DNA from: Mesonia oceanica
GTDB taxonomy: Bacteria; Bacteroidota; Bacteroidia; Flavobacteriales; Flavobacteriaceae
NCBI RefSeq assembly: GCF_902499555.1
Contig: NZ_CABVMM010000009.1
Coordinates: 29,178-93,177 of the forward strand
Reading direction: 5' to 3'
DNA: 64,000 nt
Below the pieces are notes generated by a model, which saw only the letters and a list, made by a program, of their open reading frames with translations, made no database searches and was not told the origin of the DNA. The translations under genes were made by a program, and so were the position numbers. Numbering within the stretch: the first letter of the stretch is position 1; each line of letters starts with the position of its first letter. Of the stretch, positions 51,260-58,843 are shown one piece after another.

Positions 51260-51963
51260 TATTCTAAATCTTTAAGAGAAGTTCCGTTTTCGACTTCGTA
51301 AGGTTCTTCGTCTTTTTCAAAGATCCTGGCATTTAATCCACCTTCAAGAATAATGTCGTTATTTTTTACTCGTAACCAGCTTCCTTCCCTTAGACCAACT
51401 ACCGGCATGGCATTCATATGGTGGAATTCTTTAATCCTGGTTTCACGGGTTTCTCCTTTGTGGGTAGAGGTAGGGTCGGGATCTAGGTAATGCGGATTCA
51501 AATTAAATTCTAAAATTCCCAGTGTTTTAAAACTTGGCGGGTAAACAATGGGCATATCATTGGTGGTTCCCATGGTTAATCCGCAAATGTTGCTTCCGGC
51601 ACTGGTCCCTAAATAAGGTGTTCCGCTTTCAATAGCCTTTTTTAGGGGTGTTAATACTTTTTGGTTGTAGAGTTGCGAAACCAATAAAAAAGTATTTCCG
51701 CCACCGGTAAAAAGTGCTTGAGCACTCTGCAGTGCTTCTGCAGGATCTTCAAACTTGTGCAGTCCTTTTACTTCCTTATTTAAAAAAGCTAAACCTTCTT
51801 TAGCTTTTTGGGTGTATTCGTCGTGTGAAATTCCGCCGGGACGTGCATAGGGAATAAAAATTATTTCAGAAACATCTTTATATAATTCTTCTAAAGCTTC
51901 TTTTAAATAAGCTAAGTAATTGCTACCGTGAACAGTAGAAGTACTGGCTATAATACAGTTCAT
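51259..51963 (-). CDS. pepE: Dipeptidase E (alpha-aspartyl dipeptidase)
   Basis: 234 residues. S51 family: the nucleophile serine is in GTSAGSNICG (about 119-128), preceded by FTGGGNTFLLV; further family motifs are NLNPHYLDPDPTSTHKGETR (about 154-173, with the catalytic His). It cleaves Asp-X dipeptides, so it yields aspartate for catabolism, while the following glsA yields glutamate. Start is ATG 51963; no convincing promoter box. Cytoplasmic. Call good. Confidence 0.9.
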   Translation of the reverse strand: MNCIIASTSTVHGSNYLAYLKEALEELYKDVSEIIFIPYARPGGISHDEYTQKAKEGLAFLNKEVKGLHKFEDPAEALQSAQALFTGGGNTFLLVSQLYNQKVLTPLKKAIESGTPYLGTSAGSNICGLTMGTTNDMPIVYPPSFKTLGILEFNLNPHYLDPDPTSTHKGETRETRIKEFHHMNAMPVVGLREGSWLRVKNNDIILEGGLNARIFEKDEEPYEVENGTSLKDLE

Positions 51964-52073
51964 ATCGTCAGTTTTTTTGTAAATTTATTGCAAAGTCATG
52001 CTTTAACAAAAGTTTACGCGCGTTTTAGGTTTTTTATAAGATAGTTATTGGTAACTTAACTAAAAAATTAACA

Positions 52074-52868
52074 ATGAAAAAAATACTTCTCTTTTTGCCA
52101 ATCTTTTTTTTAGCTACTGTTCTCCACGCCCAGATGAGTAGTAGAATGCTTATTAAAGGAAAAATAAATGTTCCTATTGATGATGAAGCTTCTTCTATAG
52201 ATGTATATAACTTAAGTACTACCAAAGGAACGATTACCGATAATTACGGAGAATTTTTGATTGCGGTGGCAGAAGGAGATAAACTTTACTTTTCAGGAAT
52301 TCAATACCAAGATTTTACTGTTGAGATTACCGAAGATATAATGAAAAGTAAAAAGCTTAATATTACTATTAATGAAGCGGTAACAGAATTAGAAGAAGTA
52401 ACGGTTAGGCCTTATGGACTTTCGGGAAATATAGAGGTCGATTTGCAAAAAATTCAAACACAAGACATTAATTCACCAAATGGAGGGAGTTTGGCATTAG
52501 TGGAAACTTATGATTACGAATTACGCCCTGACGATAAAACCAAAGTTCATAATGATGCCATCGATAAAAGTTACTTGAAAAACGGGTTGAATTTTGCCAA
52601 TATTTTTAGGGAGATCTTTAGTTCAAGAGATAAGGATGCCAGTAAAGATATGATTAAAGAAGATATTGATGTCAAAATCAGAAAAGTTTACGACGATGAT
52701 TTTTTCAACCAATACCTAAATATAAAAAGAGAAAATATTAATGAATTTATTTTCTATGCACAAGAGCACGGCCTTCATAAAGAAATGTTGAAAAGAGGAA
52801 ACGATCTTGCCTTGATTCAGTTTTTAATTGAAAAAAGTAAAGCTTATAAAATGCAACAAAATAAATAA
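52074..52868 (+). CDS. Secreted CarboxypepD_reg-like protein, paralog 1
   Basis: 264 residues. Signal peptide MKKILLFLPIFFLATVLHAQ, then a carboxypeptidase-regulatory-like beta sandwich (about 26-115: SSIDVYNLSTTKGTITDNYG, YFSGIQYQDFTVEI, ending ELEEVTV). The ELEEVTV end resembles the entry to a TonB plug, but no plug or barrel follows; instead a variable middle and a helical C-terminus (FFNQYLNIKRENINEFIFYAQ, about 207-227). First of three tandem paralogs. Its function is unknown. No TAnnTTTG box found upstream. Signal and fold suggest periplasm or surface. Confidence 0.72.
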   Translation: MKKILLFLPIFFLATVLHAQMSSRMLIKGKINVPIDDEASSIDVYNLSTTKGTITDNYGEFLIAVAEGDKLYFSGIQYQDFTVEITEDIMKSKKLNITINEAVTELEEVTVRPYGLSGNIEVDLQKIQTQDINSPNGGSLALVETYDYELRPDDKTKVHNDAIDKSYLKNGLNFANIFREIFSSRDKDASKDMIKEDIDVKIRKVYDDDFFNQYLNIKRENINEFIFYAQEHGLHKEMLKRGNDLALIQFLIEKSKAYKMQQNK

Positions 52869-52904
52869 AGTAACGTCTATTTATGTAATAGACAGACTTT
52901 ACTT

Positions 52905-53651
52905 ATGAAGCATTTTTACCTTCTTTTATTCCTATTGATGGGTTTTCTTGGATTTAGCCAAGAGCAATTTCAAGGACAAATTATTGCAGACTCCATTGGT
53001 TTTACGCAAGTGAATATTGTAAACCTCACCCAGAAAATTGGGACGGTCAATAATACAAAAGGTGAATTTATAATCGATGCTGAAGAAGGGGACAAAATAA
53101 TGTTTTCCTCGGTTCAATATGAACCTTATCAAATTACGGTTACTCTAGACATTCTTCAGCAAACAGATAATAAGATTTATTTGTTTCGATTGGTGAATGA
53201 ACTAGAAGAAGTCAATATTAGTAATATAGATTTAACCGGTAATTTGGTAGAAGATGCTGCCAATATTAAAACCAAGCCTTTTTTTAATTCTACCTCTTTT
53301 GGTTTCCCCAACGTTCAACCTATGACAGTAGAAGATAGGAGATTATACACCGCTTCTACTGGAGGTATTTTTACTGTTATCGATATACTGTCTGGGAGAA
53401 TGGATATGTTGAAACGAATGAAAGCTATTGCCGATTTTGAGTTAGTGGTAGCAAATTCAAAAAAAATGGTACGGGAATCCTTTTTTACTGAAGACTTACA
53501 TATTCCTGAAGAATTCGTGGAAGATTTCATTTATTTTTGTGCGAAAGATGAACGATTTGAAAAGTTAGTACATCAACAAGCTAAACTGCAAGTGATTGAA
53601 TTTTTTACTTCTAAAGTAGAAGATTATCGTAGTTTTAAGGAATGGGATTAA
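52905..53651 (+). CDS. Secreted CarboxypepD_reg-like protein, paralog 2
   Basis: 248 residues. Signal peptide MKHFYLLLFLLMGFLGFSQ, then CarboxypepD_reg-like domain (about 20-108: IIADSIGFTQVNIVNLTQ, NTKGEFIIDAEEGDKIMFSS, VQYEPYQITVT, ending NELEEVNIS). A linker and helical C-terminus (EEFVEDFIYFCAKDERFEKL, about 203-222) follow. Very close to paralog 3 through the domain, with a 32-bp stretch identical (53109-53140 and 53855-53886). Lies 36 bp after paralog 1 and overlaps paralog 3 by 10 bp. Function unknown. Confidence 0.72.
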   Translation: MKHFYLLLFLLMGFLGFSQEQFQGQIIADSIGFTQVNIVNLTQKIGTVNNTKGEFIIDAEEGDKIMFSSVQYEPYQITVTLDILQQTDNKIYLFRLVNELEEVNISNIDLTGNLVEDAANIKTKPFFNSTSFGFPNVQPMTVEDRRLYTASTGGIFTVIDILSGRMDMLKRMKAIADFELVVANSKKMVRESFFTEDLHIPEEFVEDFIYFCAKDERFEKLVHQQAKLQVIEFFTSKVEDYRSFKEWD

Positions 53652-54424
53652 CAAGAAAATCAATATCTATCCTTTTGCTGCTTTTTTCTGCAGCCTCCTT
53701 TGCTCAAGATCGCTTTTCAGGAAAAATTATCGCAGATTCCATTGCATTCACCCAAGTGAATATCGTGAACCTGACTCAAGAACTGGGTACTACCAATAAT
53801 TCTACTGGCGAATTTGTAATAGACGCAGGAGTAGGGGACGAAGTGATTTTTTCTTCGGTTCAATATGAACCTTATCAAATTACGGTGACTTCAGCAATGC
53901 TTCAGCAGAAAAAGAATATAGTTTATTTATTTCCTTTAGTAAATGAACTGGAAGAAGTGAAGATTAGCGATATCGATTTATCGGGAGATTTAAACAAAGA
54001 TGCTAATCGTATAGAAACCTCTCCTTTTTTTGATCCTAAAGAACACGGTTTACCAGTGAATACTAAACCCAAACCTACTACTGCGCAACGACGAATTTAC
54101 ACCGCAACTACTAGTGGAGGTGGTATTATTCCTTTAGATCCTATTATTAATGCTATTTCTGGACGGTTGGCAATGGTTTACCGGCAACGCGATTATGAAA
54201 TTGATAAGAATTTAATGGTGAAAGCCTATAATTCCCGTCCATTAGAGTTTTTTGTTATCGATCTAGATATTCATGAAGATTTGATAGAAGATTTCTTGTA
54301 TTATTGTGTGACTTTTAAACCATTTCGGGAATTAATAGTCCAAAAAGAAAATACTTTTAAACTTTCAGAGTTTTATAAAGAAAAAGCGAAAGCTTATAAA
54401 GAATTAAGAAGTAGAGAAGAATGA
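53642..54424 (+). CDS. Secreted CarboxypepD_reg-like protein, paralog 3
   Basis: 260 residues. Signal peptide of about 21 residues ending AASFAQ, then the same domain (IIADSIAFTQVNIVNLTQ, GDEVIFSSVQYEPYQITVT, NELEEVKIS) and a helical end (EDLIEDFLYYCVTFKPFREL). Start ATG 53642 lies within the end of paralog 2 (10-bp overlap) and its stop overlaps the DUF6702 gene (ATGA). A low-complexity YTATTSGGGI lies at about 153-162. Function unknown; the tandem set looks like recent duplication. Confidence 0.72.
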   Translation: MGLTRKSISILLLLFSAASFAQDRFSGKIIADSIAFTQVNIVNLTQELGTTNNSTGEFVIDAGVGDEVIFSSVQYEPYQITVTSAMLQQKKNIVYLFPLVNELEEVKISDIDLSGDLNKDANRIETSPFFDPKEHGLPVNTKPKPTTAQRRIYTATTSGGGIIPLDPIINAISGRLAMVYRQRDYEIDKNLMVKAYNSRPLEFFVIDLDIHEDLIEDFLYYCVTFKPFRELIVQKENTFKLSEFYKEKAKAYKELRSREE

Positions 54425-54924
54425 AGTTTACACGCATTATTGTCTTATTTAGTCTCATCTATTCCCTTTCCGCATTTACATCGGTCCATAAATATTACCT
54501 GAGCATTACTGAAATTGAATATGCCCAAGAACAAAAATCCCTTCAGATGATAAGTAGGATTTTTGTAGATGACTTTCAGAAATTATTGCAAACCCGATAT
54601 GATAAATCGATCGAATTAGTCCGTGGGAAAAACAATGAACAAACAAATTTGTATATTGAACGATATTTTGAAGACAAGTTGAAAATTGAAATCAACAAAA
54701 AAACGCTTCCTTTAAAATTTATAGGAAAACGCTATGAAGACGATTTGATAATTTGTTATTTTGAAGCCACTCAGGTGGAAGATTTTCATAAGGTTAGCGT
54801 AACAAATCTTATTTTAACCGACTTATACCAAGAGCAAAAGAACTTAATTCATTTTAAAAAAGGAGATGAAACTAAAAGTTTGATGCTGATGAAAGATAAA
54901 CCTGAAGGAGAACTGAAATTTTAA
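54421..54924 (+). CDS. DUF6702 family secreted protein
   Basis: 167 residues. Signal peptide about 1-22 (ends SAFTSVHKYY). The mature start HKYYLSITEIEYAQEQKSLQMISRIFVDDFQKLL (abbreviated; about 23-56) matches DUF6702, a Bacteroidota family of unknown role that in other genomes also lies near metallopeptidases and CarboxypepD_reg-like genes. Basic, mixed strand/helix, no cysteines of note. Overlaps paralog 3 by 4 bp, 24 bp before the M1 peptidase. Periplasmic or surface. Confidence 0.7.
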   Translation: MKFTRIIVLFSLIYSLSAFTSVHKYYLSITEIEYAQEQKSLQMISRIFVDDFQKLLQTRYDKSIELVRGKNNEQTNLYIERYFEDKLKIEINKKTLPLKFIGKRYEDDLIICYFEATQVEDFHKVSVTNLILTDLYQEQKNLIHFKKGDETKSLMLMKDKPEGELKF

Positions 54925-54948
54925 TTAATCTAAAATCAAGTACATATA

Positions 54949-57261
54949 ATGAAAAAAGCTAAATTCTTATTTACTTTTCTATTGGCTGTTTTCTCTTTAG
55001 CTGCATTTGCGCAAGAAGAACAACAAGAGAAAAGTGAACCTCAAGAAGGACACATAAACCAAAACAAGTTTAGACAGCTTTACCAAGAATTTTCTACGCC
55101 CAATCAATATAGAACTGCTTCTGGAGCACCGGGACCTGCCTATTATCAAAATACGGCAGATTATGAGATAGAAGTTACCTTGGATGATAAAAACCAGAAG
55201 CTTTCCGGTTTTGAAACGATTACCTATACCAATAATTCTCCAGATCCGCTTGAATACCTGTGGGTGCAATTAGACCAAAATGTAAGGGCAAAAGATAGTA
55301 AATCGCCATTAAGAAATGGCAAAGAGCTAGAGCCTGTTAACCGGCCCAGCAGCTTTGTGTCAGATTATATAGAAGAACCTTTTGATGGAGGTTTCAACAT
55401 TCAAGAAGTTTCCAAAGACGGAAAACCTTTAAAATACATCATTAATCAAACGATGATGAGAGTAGATTTACCCGAAACGTTAGAGCCGGGAGACGATTTT
55501 GAATTTTCAATTAAATGGTGGTATAATATCAACGATCACGTGGTGAATAGAGGTCGCTCAGGTTACGAGTATTTTCCTGAAGATGGGAATTACAATTATG
55601 TGATTGCTCAGTTCTTCCCAAGAATGGCGGTTTATAATGATGTGGAAGGATGGCAAAATTATCAATTTTGGGGAAGTGGGGAATTCGCTTTACCCTTTGG
55701 TGATTATAATGTAAAAATTACCGTTCCTGCCGATCATATTTTAGATGGAACCGGAAAACTTCAGAATAGAAAAAAAGTATTTTCAGATAAAATGATGAAG
55801 CGTTACGAGCAGGCTAAGAAATCTTTTGATAAGCCCGTATTTATCGTAACCGAAGAAGAAGCAAGGGAAGCCGAAAAAGGTTTTTCCAATAAAACCAAAA
55901 CTTGGGAGTTTGAAGCAAAAATGGTAAGAGACTTTGCTTTTACTACTTCTAGAAAATATATTTGGGATATGCAAGCGGTAGATGTAGGCGGTAAAAATGT
56001 AATGGCCGTTTCACTTTACCCAAAAGAAGGAAATCCACTTTGGGAAGATTATTCTACAAAAACAGTAGCACATACCTTAAAATCGTATAGCGACCACACC
56101 TTTGACTATCCTTATCATAAAGCCATTTCGGTACACGCTAAAAACCAAGGAATGGAATATCCTATGATTTGTTGGAACTACGGAAGACCAAATCCGGACG
56201 GTTCGTATACCGATAGAACTAAATTCGGAATGATTAGTGTAATTATTCACGAAGTAGGGCACAACTTTTTCCCGATGATTGTGAATAGTGATGAACGTCA
56301 ATGGGGTTGGATGGACGAAGGCCTCAACAGTTTTGTAGAATATATGGCTGAGCAAGAATTTGGTGAAAAATATCCCGAAGCGATTGCGCCCTTGGATAAA
56401 TACCCTTCCCGTCGAGGAGAACCCACTAAAATCACCAGTTATATGAAAGGAAATCAGGAATATATTGCTCCCATTATGAGTAATCCTGAAAACGTATATC
56501 AATTAGGGAATAATGCTTACGGAAAACCTGCAACTGCTTTAAATATTCTTCGGGAAACGGTTATGGGAAGAGAGTTATTTGATTATGCTTTTGCTACCTA
56601 TGCAAAAAGATGGATGTTTAAACACCCAACTCCAGAAGATTTCTTTAGAACCATGGAAGACGCCTCCGGGATAGATTTAGATTGGTATTGGAGAGGTTGG
56701 TTCTACACCACCGATTATGTAGATATGGGCGTAAAAGATGTAAAATCTTATTACATCACCGATCAACCTACCAAAGAAGGAAAAAAAGTGTTGAGCAATT
56801 ATGGTATTGAAGATCCAAGTCAAGTACAAGCTGTTTATGTTGTAGAAGGAGCTAGCGAAGAATATAACGCAGACTTAGAGAAAAAAGATCCATTAGAAAA
56901 TGCAGCAACGCTCAAAGAATATATGATGGATAATTTTACCGAGCAGGAACGTAAAAAGATGAAAGTTCCTAAGCATTTTTATCAAGTGACTTTTGAAAAG
57001 CCGGGAGGTTTAGTGATGCCATTAATTGTAGCCTATAACTACAAAGATGGTACCTCAGAAAAAGTAACTTATCCAGCACAAATTTGGAGAAGAAACGATA
57101 AGGAAGTAAGTCGTGTATTGGCTACTGATAAAGTATTGGAAAGTGTAGTTGTAGATCCAGATATGGAAACTGCCGATGTAAATACTGAAAACAATGCTTG
57201 GCCAAAAGAAGAAAAGCCTAATGAGTTTGAAAAATTCAAAGAACAACAAACCAAGGACTAA
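54949..57261 (+). CDS. Secreted M1 family metallopeptidase
   Basis: 770 residues. Signal peptide MKKAKFLFTFLLAVFSLAAFAQ. Gluzincin site HEVGH (H434, E435, H438) and downstream glutamate E457 in WMDEGLN; G-M-E-Y-P (401-405) stands for the GAMEN exopeptidase motif. The N-terminal domain (about 60-260) is beta-rich as in M1 enzymes, followed by a catalytic domain (about 330-600). It should remove N-terminal residues from peptides in the periplasm or outside. Last gene of the paralog-DUF6702-M1 run; terminator at 57286. Substrate unknown. Confidence 0.88.
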   Translation: MKKAKFLFTFLLAVFSLAAFAQEEQQEKSEPQEGHINQNKFRQLYQEFSTPNQYRTASGAPGPAYYQNTADYEIEVTLDDKNQKLSGFETITYTNNSPDPLEYLWVQLDQNVRAKDSKSPLRNGKELEPVNRPSSFVSDYIEEPFDGGFNIQEVSKDGKPLKYIINQTMMRVDLPETLEPGDDFEFSIKWWYNINDHVVNRGRSGYEYFPEDGNYNYVIAQFFPRMAVYNDVEGWQNYQFWGSGEFALPFGDYNVKITVPADHILDGTGKLQNRKKVFSDKMMKRYEQAKKSFDKPVFIVTEEEAREAEKGFSNKTKTWEFEAKMVRDFAFTTSRKYIWDMQAVDVGGKNVMAVSLYPKEGNPLWEDYSTKTVAHTLKSYSDHTFDYPYHKAISVHAKNQGMEYPMICWNYGRPNPDGSYTDRTKFGMISVIIHEVGHNFFPMIVNSDERQWGWMDEGLNSFVEYMAEQEFGEKYPEAIAPLDKYPSRRGEPTKITSYMKGNQEYIAPIMSNPENVYQLGNNAYGKPATALNILRETVMGRELFDYAFATYAKRWMFKHPTPEDFFRTMEDASGIDLDWYWRGWFYTTDYVDMGVKDVKSYYITDQPTKEGKKVLSNYGIEDPSQVQAVYVVEGASEEYNADLEKKDPLENAATLKEYMMDNFTEQERKKMKVPKHFYQVTFEKPGGLVMPLIVAYNYKDGTSEKVTYPAQIWRRNDKEVSRVLATDKVLESVVVDPDMETADVNTENNAWPKEEKPNEFEKFKEQQTKD

Positions 57262-57285
57262 GCTAAGGTTTAAACAATAATTTTT

Positions 57286-57315
57286 AAGCTGACTTTAACG
57301 AGTCAGCTTTTTTTA
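57286..57315 (+). terminator. Intrinsic terminator after the M1 peptidase gene
   Basis: AAGCTGACT (57286-57294) pairs with AGTCAGCTT (57301-57309), loop TTAACG, then six Ts. Confidence 0.9.
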
Positions 57316-57331
57316 TACTATTTTTACTGCC

Positions 57332-57339
57332 TATATTTG
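57332..57339 (+). promoter_or_regulatory. Predicted -7 promoter box of tatA (leaderless)
   Basis: TATATTTG, exact TAnnTTTG, starting exactly 12 nt before the tatA ATG and shortly after the terminator. The transcript should start at the ATG. Confidence 0.6.
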
Positions 57340-57343
57340 CTTT

Positions 57344-57622
57344 ATGTTAGTACTACCATTATTCATTAGCGGCGCTGAAATAGCCTTTATTATGTTCATT
57401 TTAGTGATGGTTTTTGGAGCCGATAAGATTCCTGAAATAGCAAGAGGGCTTGGTAAAGGGATGCGTACATTAAAGGACGCTACCAACGATATCAAAAATG
57501 AAATCACCAATAGTGCTGAAAAGCATATGCAAGATGCCGGAGGAGAAGACTTCAAAAAAGAAGTAGAAGAGGTGAAAGACGATATCGAAGAAATTACCGG
57601 CTCTATTAAAAGGAAGAATTAA
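57344..57622 (+). CDS. tatA: Sec-independent protein translocase TatA-type subunit
   Basis: 92 residues. One membrane helix (about 10-25, AEIAFIMFILVMVFGADKIPEIARG carries the conserved F-G and the P of the hinge), an amphipathic helix and a charged tail, the TatA/TatE layout. Exports folded proteins with twin-arginine leaders; a candidate substrate, the M15 peptidase, is at 48 kb. tatC is not adjacent. PAP2 follows 9 bp later. Inner membrane. Call good. Confidence 0.9.
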   Translation: MLVLPLFISGAEIAFIMFILVMVFGADKIPEIARGLGKGMRTLKDATNDIKNEITNSAEKHMQDAGGEDFKKEVEEVKDDIEEITGSIKRKN

Positions 57623-57631
57623 TTCATGTAA

Positions 57632-58207
57632 ATGTTTGAACAATTAAAAGAATGGGATAGGGAACTATTTATTTATTTAAATGGTTTAGGGATTGAACGT
57701 TTTGATTCTTTTTGGATTGCAGTAACTCAAGAAGAATATTGGATTCCGCTTTACATTATCTTTTTCATTTTAATTTTTATAGCCTATAAAAAAAAACAAG
57801 CTTTTATTGTTTGTATTGGGTTTCTTTCCAGTTTTGTAGTCACCTTTGGTTTAACTCGTTTAATAAAAGCTTCAGTTGCTCGCATCAGGCCTAATAATGC
57901 TGAAAATCTCAAAGAAATTATTAGGATTCTTCAAGAACCTACCTATTACAGTTTTGTTTCCGGGCATACTTCGAGCTCAATGGCAATTACCACCTTTATC
58001 GTATTAGCGTTGAGGCATCGTTTTAAATGGGTATATGTTTTTTATATTTGGCCCATTTTATTTGCTACAAGTCGCATTTACGTAGGTGTTCATTATCCTT
58101 CAGATATAGCCGCGGGTGCTTTGCTCGGTGTGATCATTGCCCTTATCATCTATAAAATCTGTAAGAAAATGTTGGCGAGGGGAGATAAAGAGTTGGAAGA
58201 GTTATAA
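57632..58207 (+). CDS. PAP2 family membrane phosphatase
   Basis: 191 residues, five to six membrane helices. The three phosphatase motifs are present in order: K-A-S-V-A-R-I-R-P (about 83-91), SGHTSSS (about 109-115) and R-I-Y-V-G-V-H-Y-P-S-D (about 148-158) with catalytic His residues. It dephosphorylates a lipid phosphate such as undecaprenyl diphosphate or phosphatidic acid (family knowledge). Convergent with the O-methyltransferase, stop codons overlapping at 58202-58207. ATG start. Inner membrane. Confidence 0.88.
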   Translation: MFEQLKEWDRELFIYLNGLGIERFDSFWIAVTQEEYWIPLYIIFFILIFIAYKKKQAFIVCIGFLSSFVVTFGLTRLIKASVARIRPNNAENLKEIIRILQEPTYYSFVSGHTSSSMAITTFIVLALRHRFKWVYVFYIWPILFATSRIYVGVHYPSDIAAGALLGVIIALIIYKICKKMLARGDKELEEL

Positions 58208-58843
58208 AACCCTCGTTACCGTTAAACCATCCCGAATAGGTAATAACACCGTTTCTACTCGCTTATCGGTAGCTAGTTTTTTATTGTATTCCAGTAATAC
58301 TTCTGTGTCTTTATCACCTTCCTTTAATTCTTCTACCACTTTACCACTCCAAAGCACATTGTCAGAAAGGATAATGCCACCTGTATTCATTTTTGGGAGA
58401 ATAATTTCAAAATAATTGAGGTAATTGCTTTTATCCGCATCGATAAATACTAAGTCGAATTTTTCTTCTAATTGCGGAATGATATCTAAAGCAACTCCCA
58501 CGTGTTGATGCATGTGTTCACCAAAGCCCGATTTATCAAAATACTTTCGTTGGAGGTCGTATAACTCTTCGTTTTTATCAATGGAGTGCAAACTTCCACC
58601 TGGCTGAATTCCTTCCATTAGACACAACGCAGAATAGCCGGTGTAAGTTCCAATTTCCAGAATATGTTTTGGTCTAATCAACTTAGAAAGCATACTCAAC
58701 ACTCGACCTTGAAAATGGCCACTCAGCATTCTGGGTTGCAAGACTTTTTGATGCGTTTCTCGGTTGAGTTCTGCTAAAAGTTGAGGTTCAGTCTGTGAAT
58801 GCTCTTCAGCATATTGATCGATAGATTCCGGTAAAAAATGCAT
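58202..58843 (-). CDS. O-methyltransferase (caffeoyl-CoA family 3 type)
   Basis: 213 residues. Class I SAM fold: ILEIGTYTGYSALCL (motif I, about 61-75), SIDKNEELYDLQRKYF, FDLVFIDADKSNYLNYFE (metal/SAM motif with the D-K, about 130-147) and GGIILSDNVLWSGKV. It methylates a catechol or similar hydroxyl with Mg2+ (family knowledge). It overlaps ACMSD by one base on the upstream side (58843), which may mean a role in the tryptophan-catabolite cluster or only a shared transcript. Cytoplasmic. Substrate unknown. Confidence 0.85.
   Translation of the reverse strand: MHFLPESIDQYAEEHSQTEPQLLAELNRETHQKVLQPRMLSGHFQGRVLSMLSKLIRPKHILEIGTYTGYSALCLMEGIQPGGSLHSIDKNEELYDLQRKYFDKSGFGEHMHQHVGVALDIIPQLEEKFDLVFIDADKSNYLNYFEIILPKMNTGGIILSDNVLWSGKVVEELKEGDKDTEVLLEYNKKLATDKRVETVLLPIRDGLTVTRVL

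Noticed and set aside
56077..56502. Minus-strand ORF of 141 codons inside the M1 peptidase gene
   Set aside because: It lies wholly inside a strongly conserved catalytic domain in another frame; random composition.
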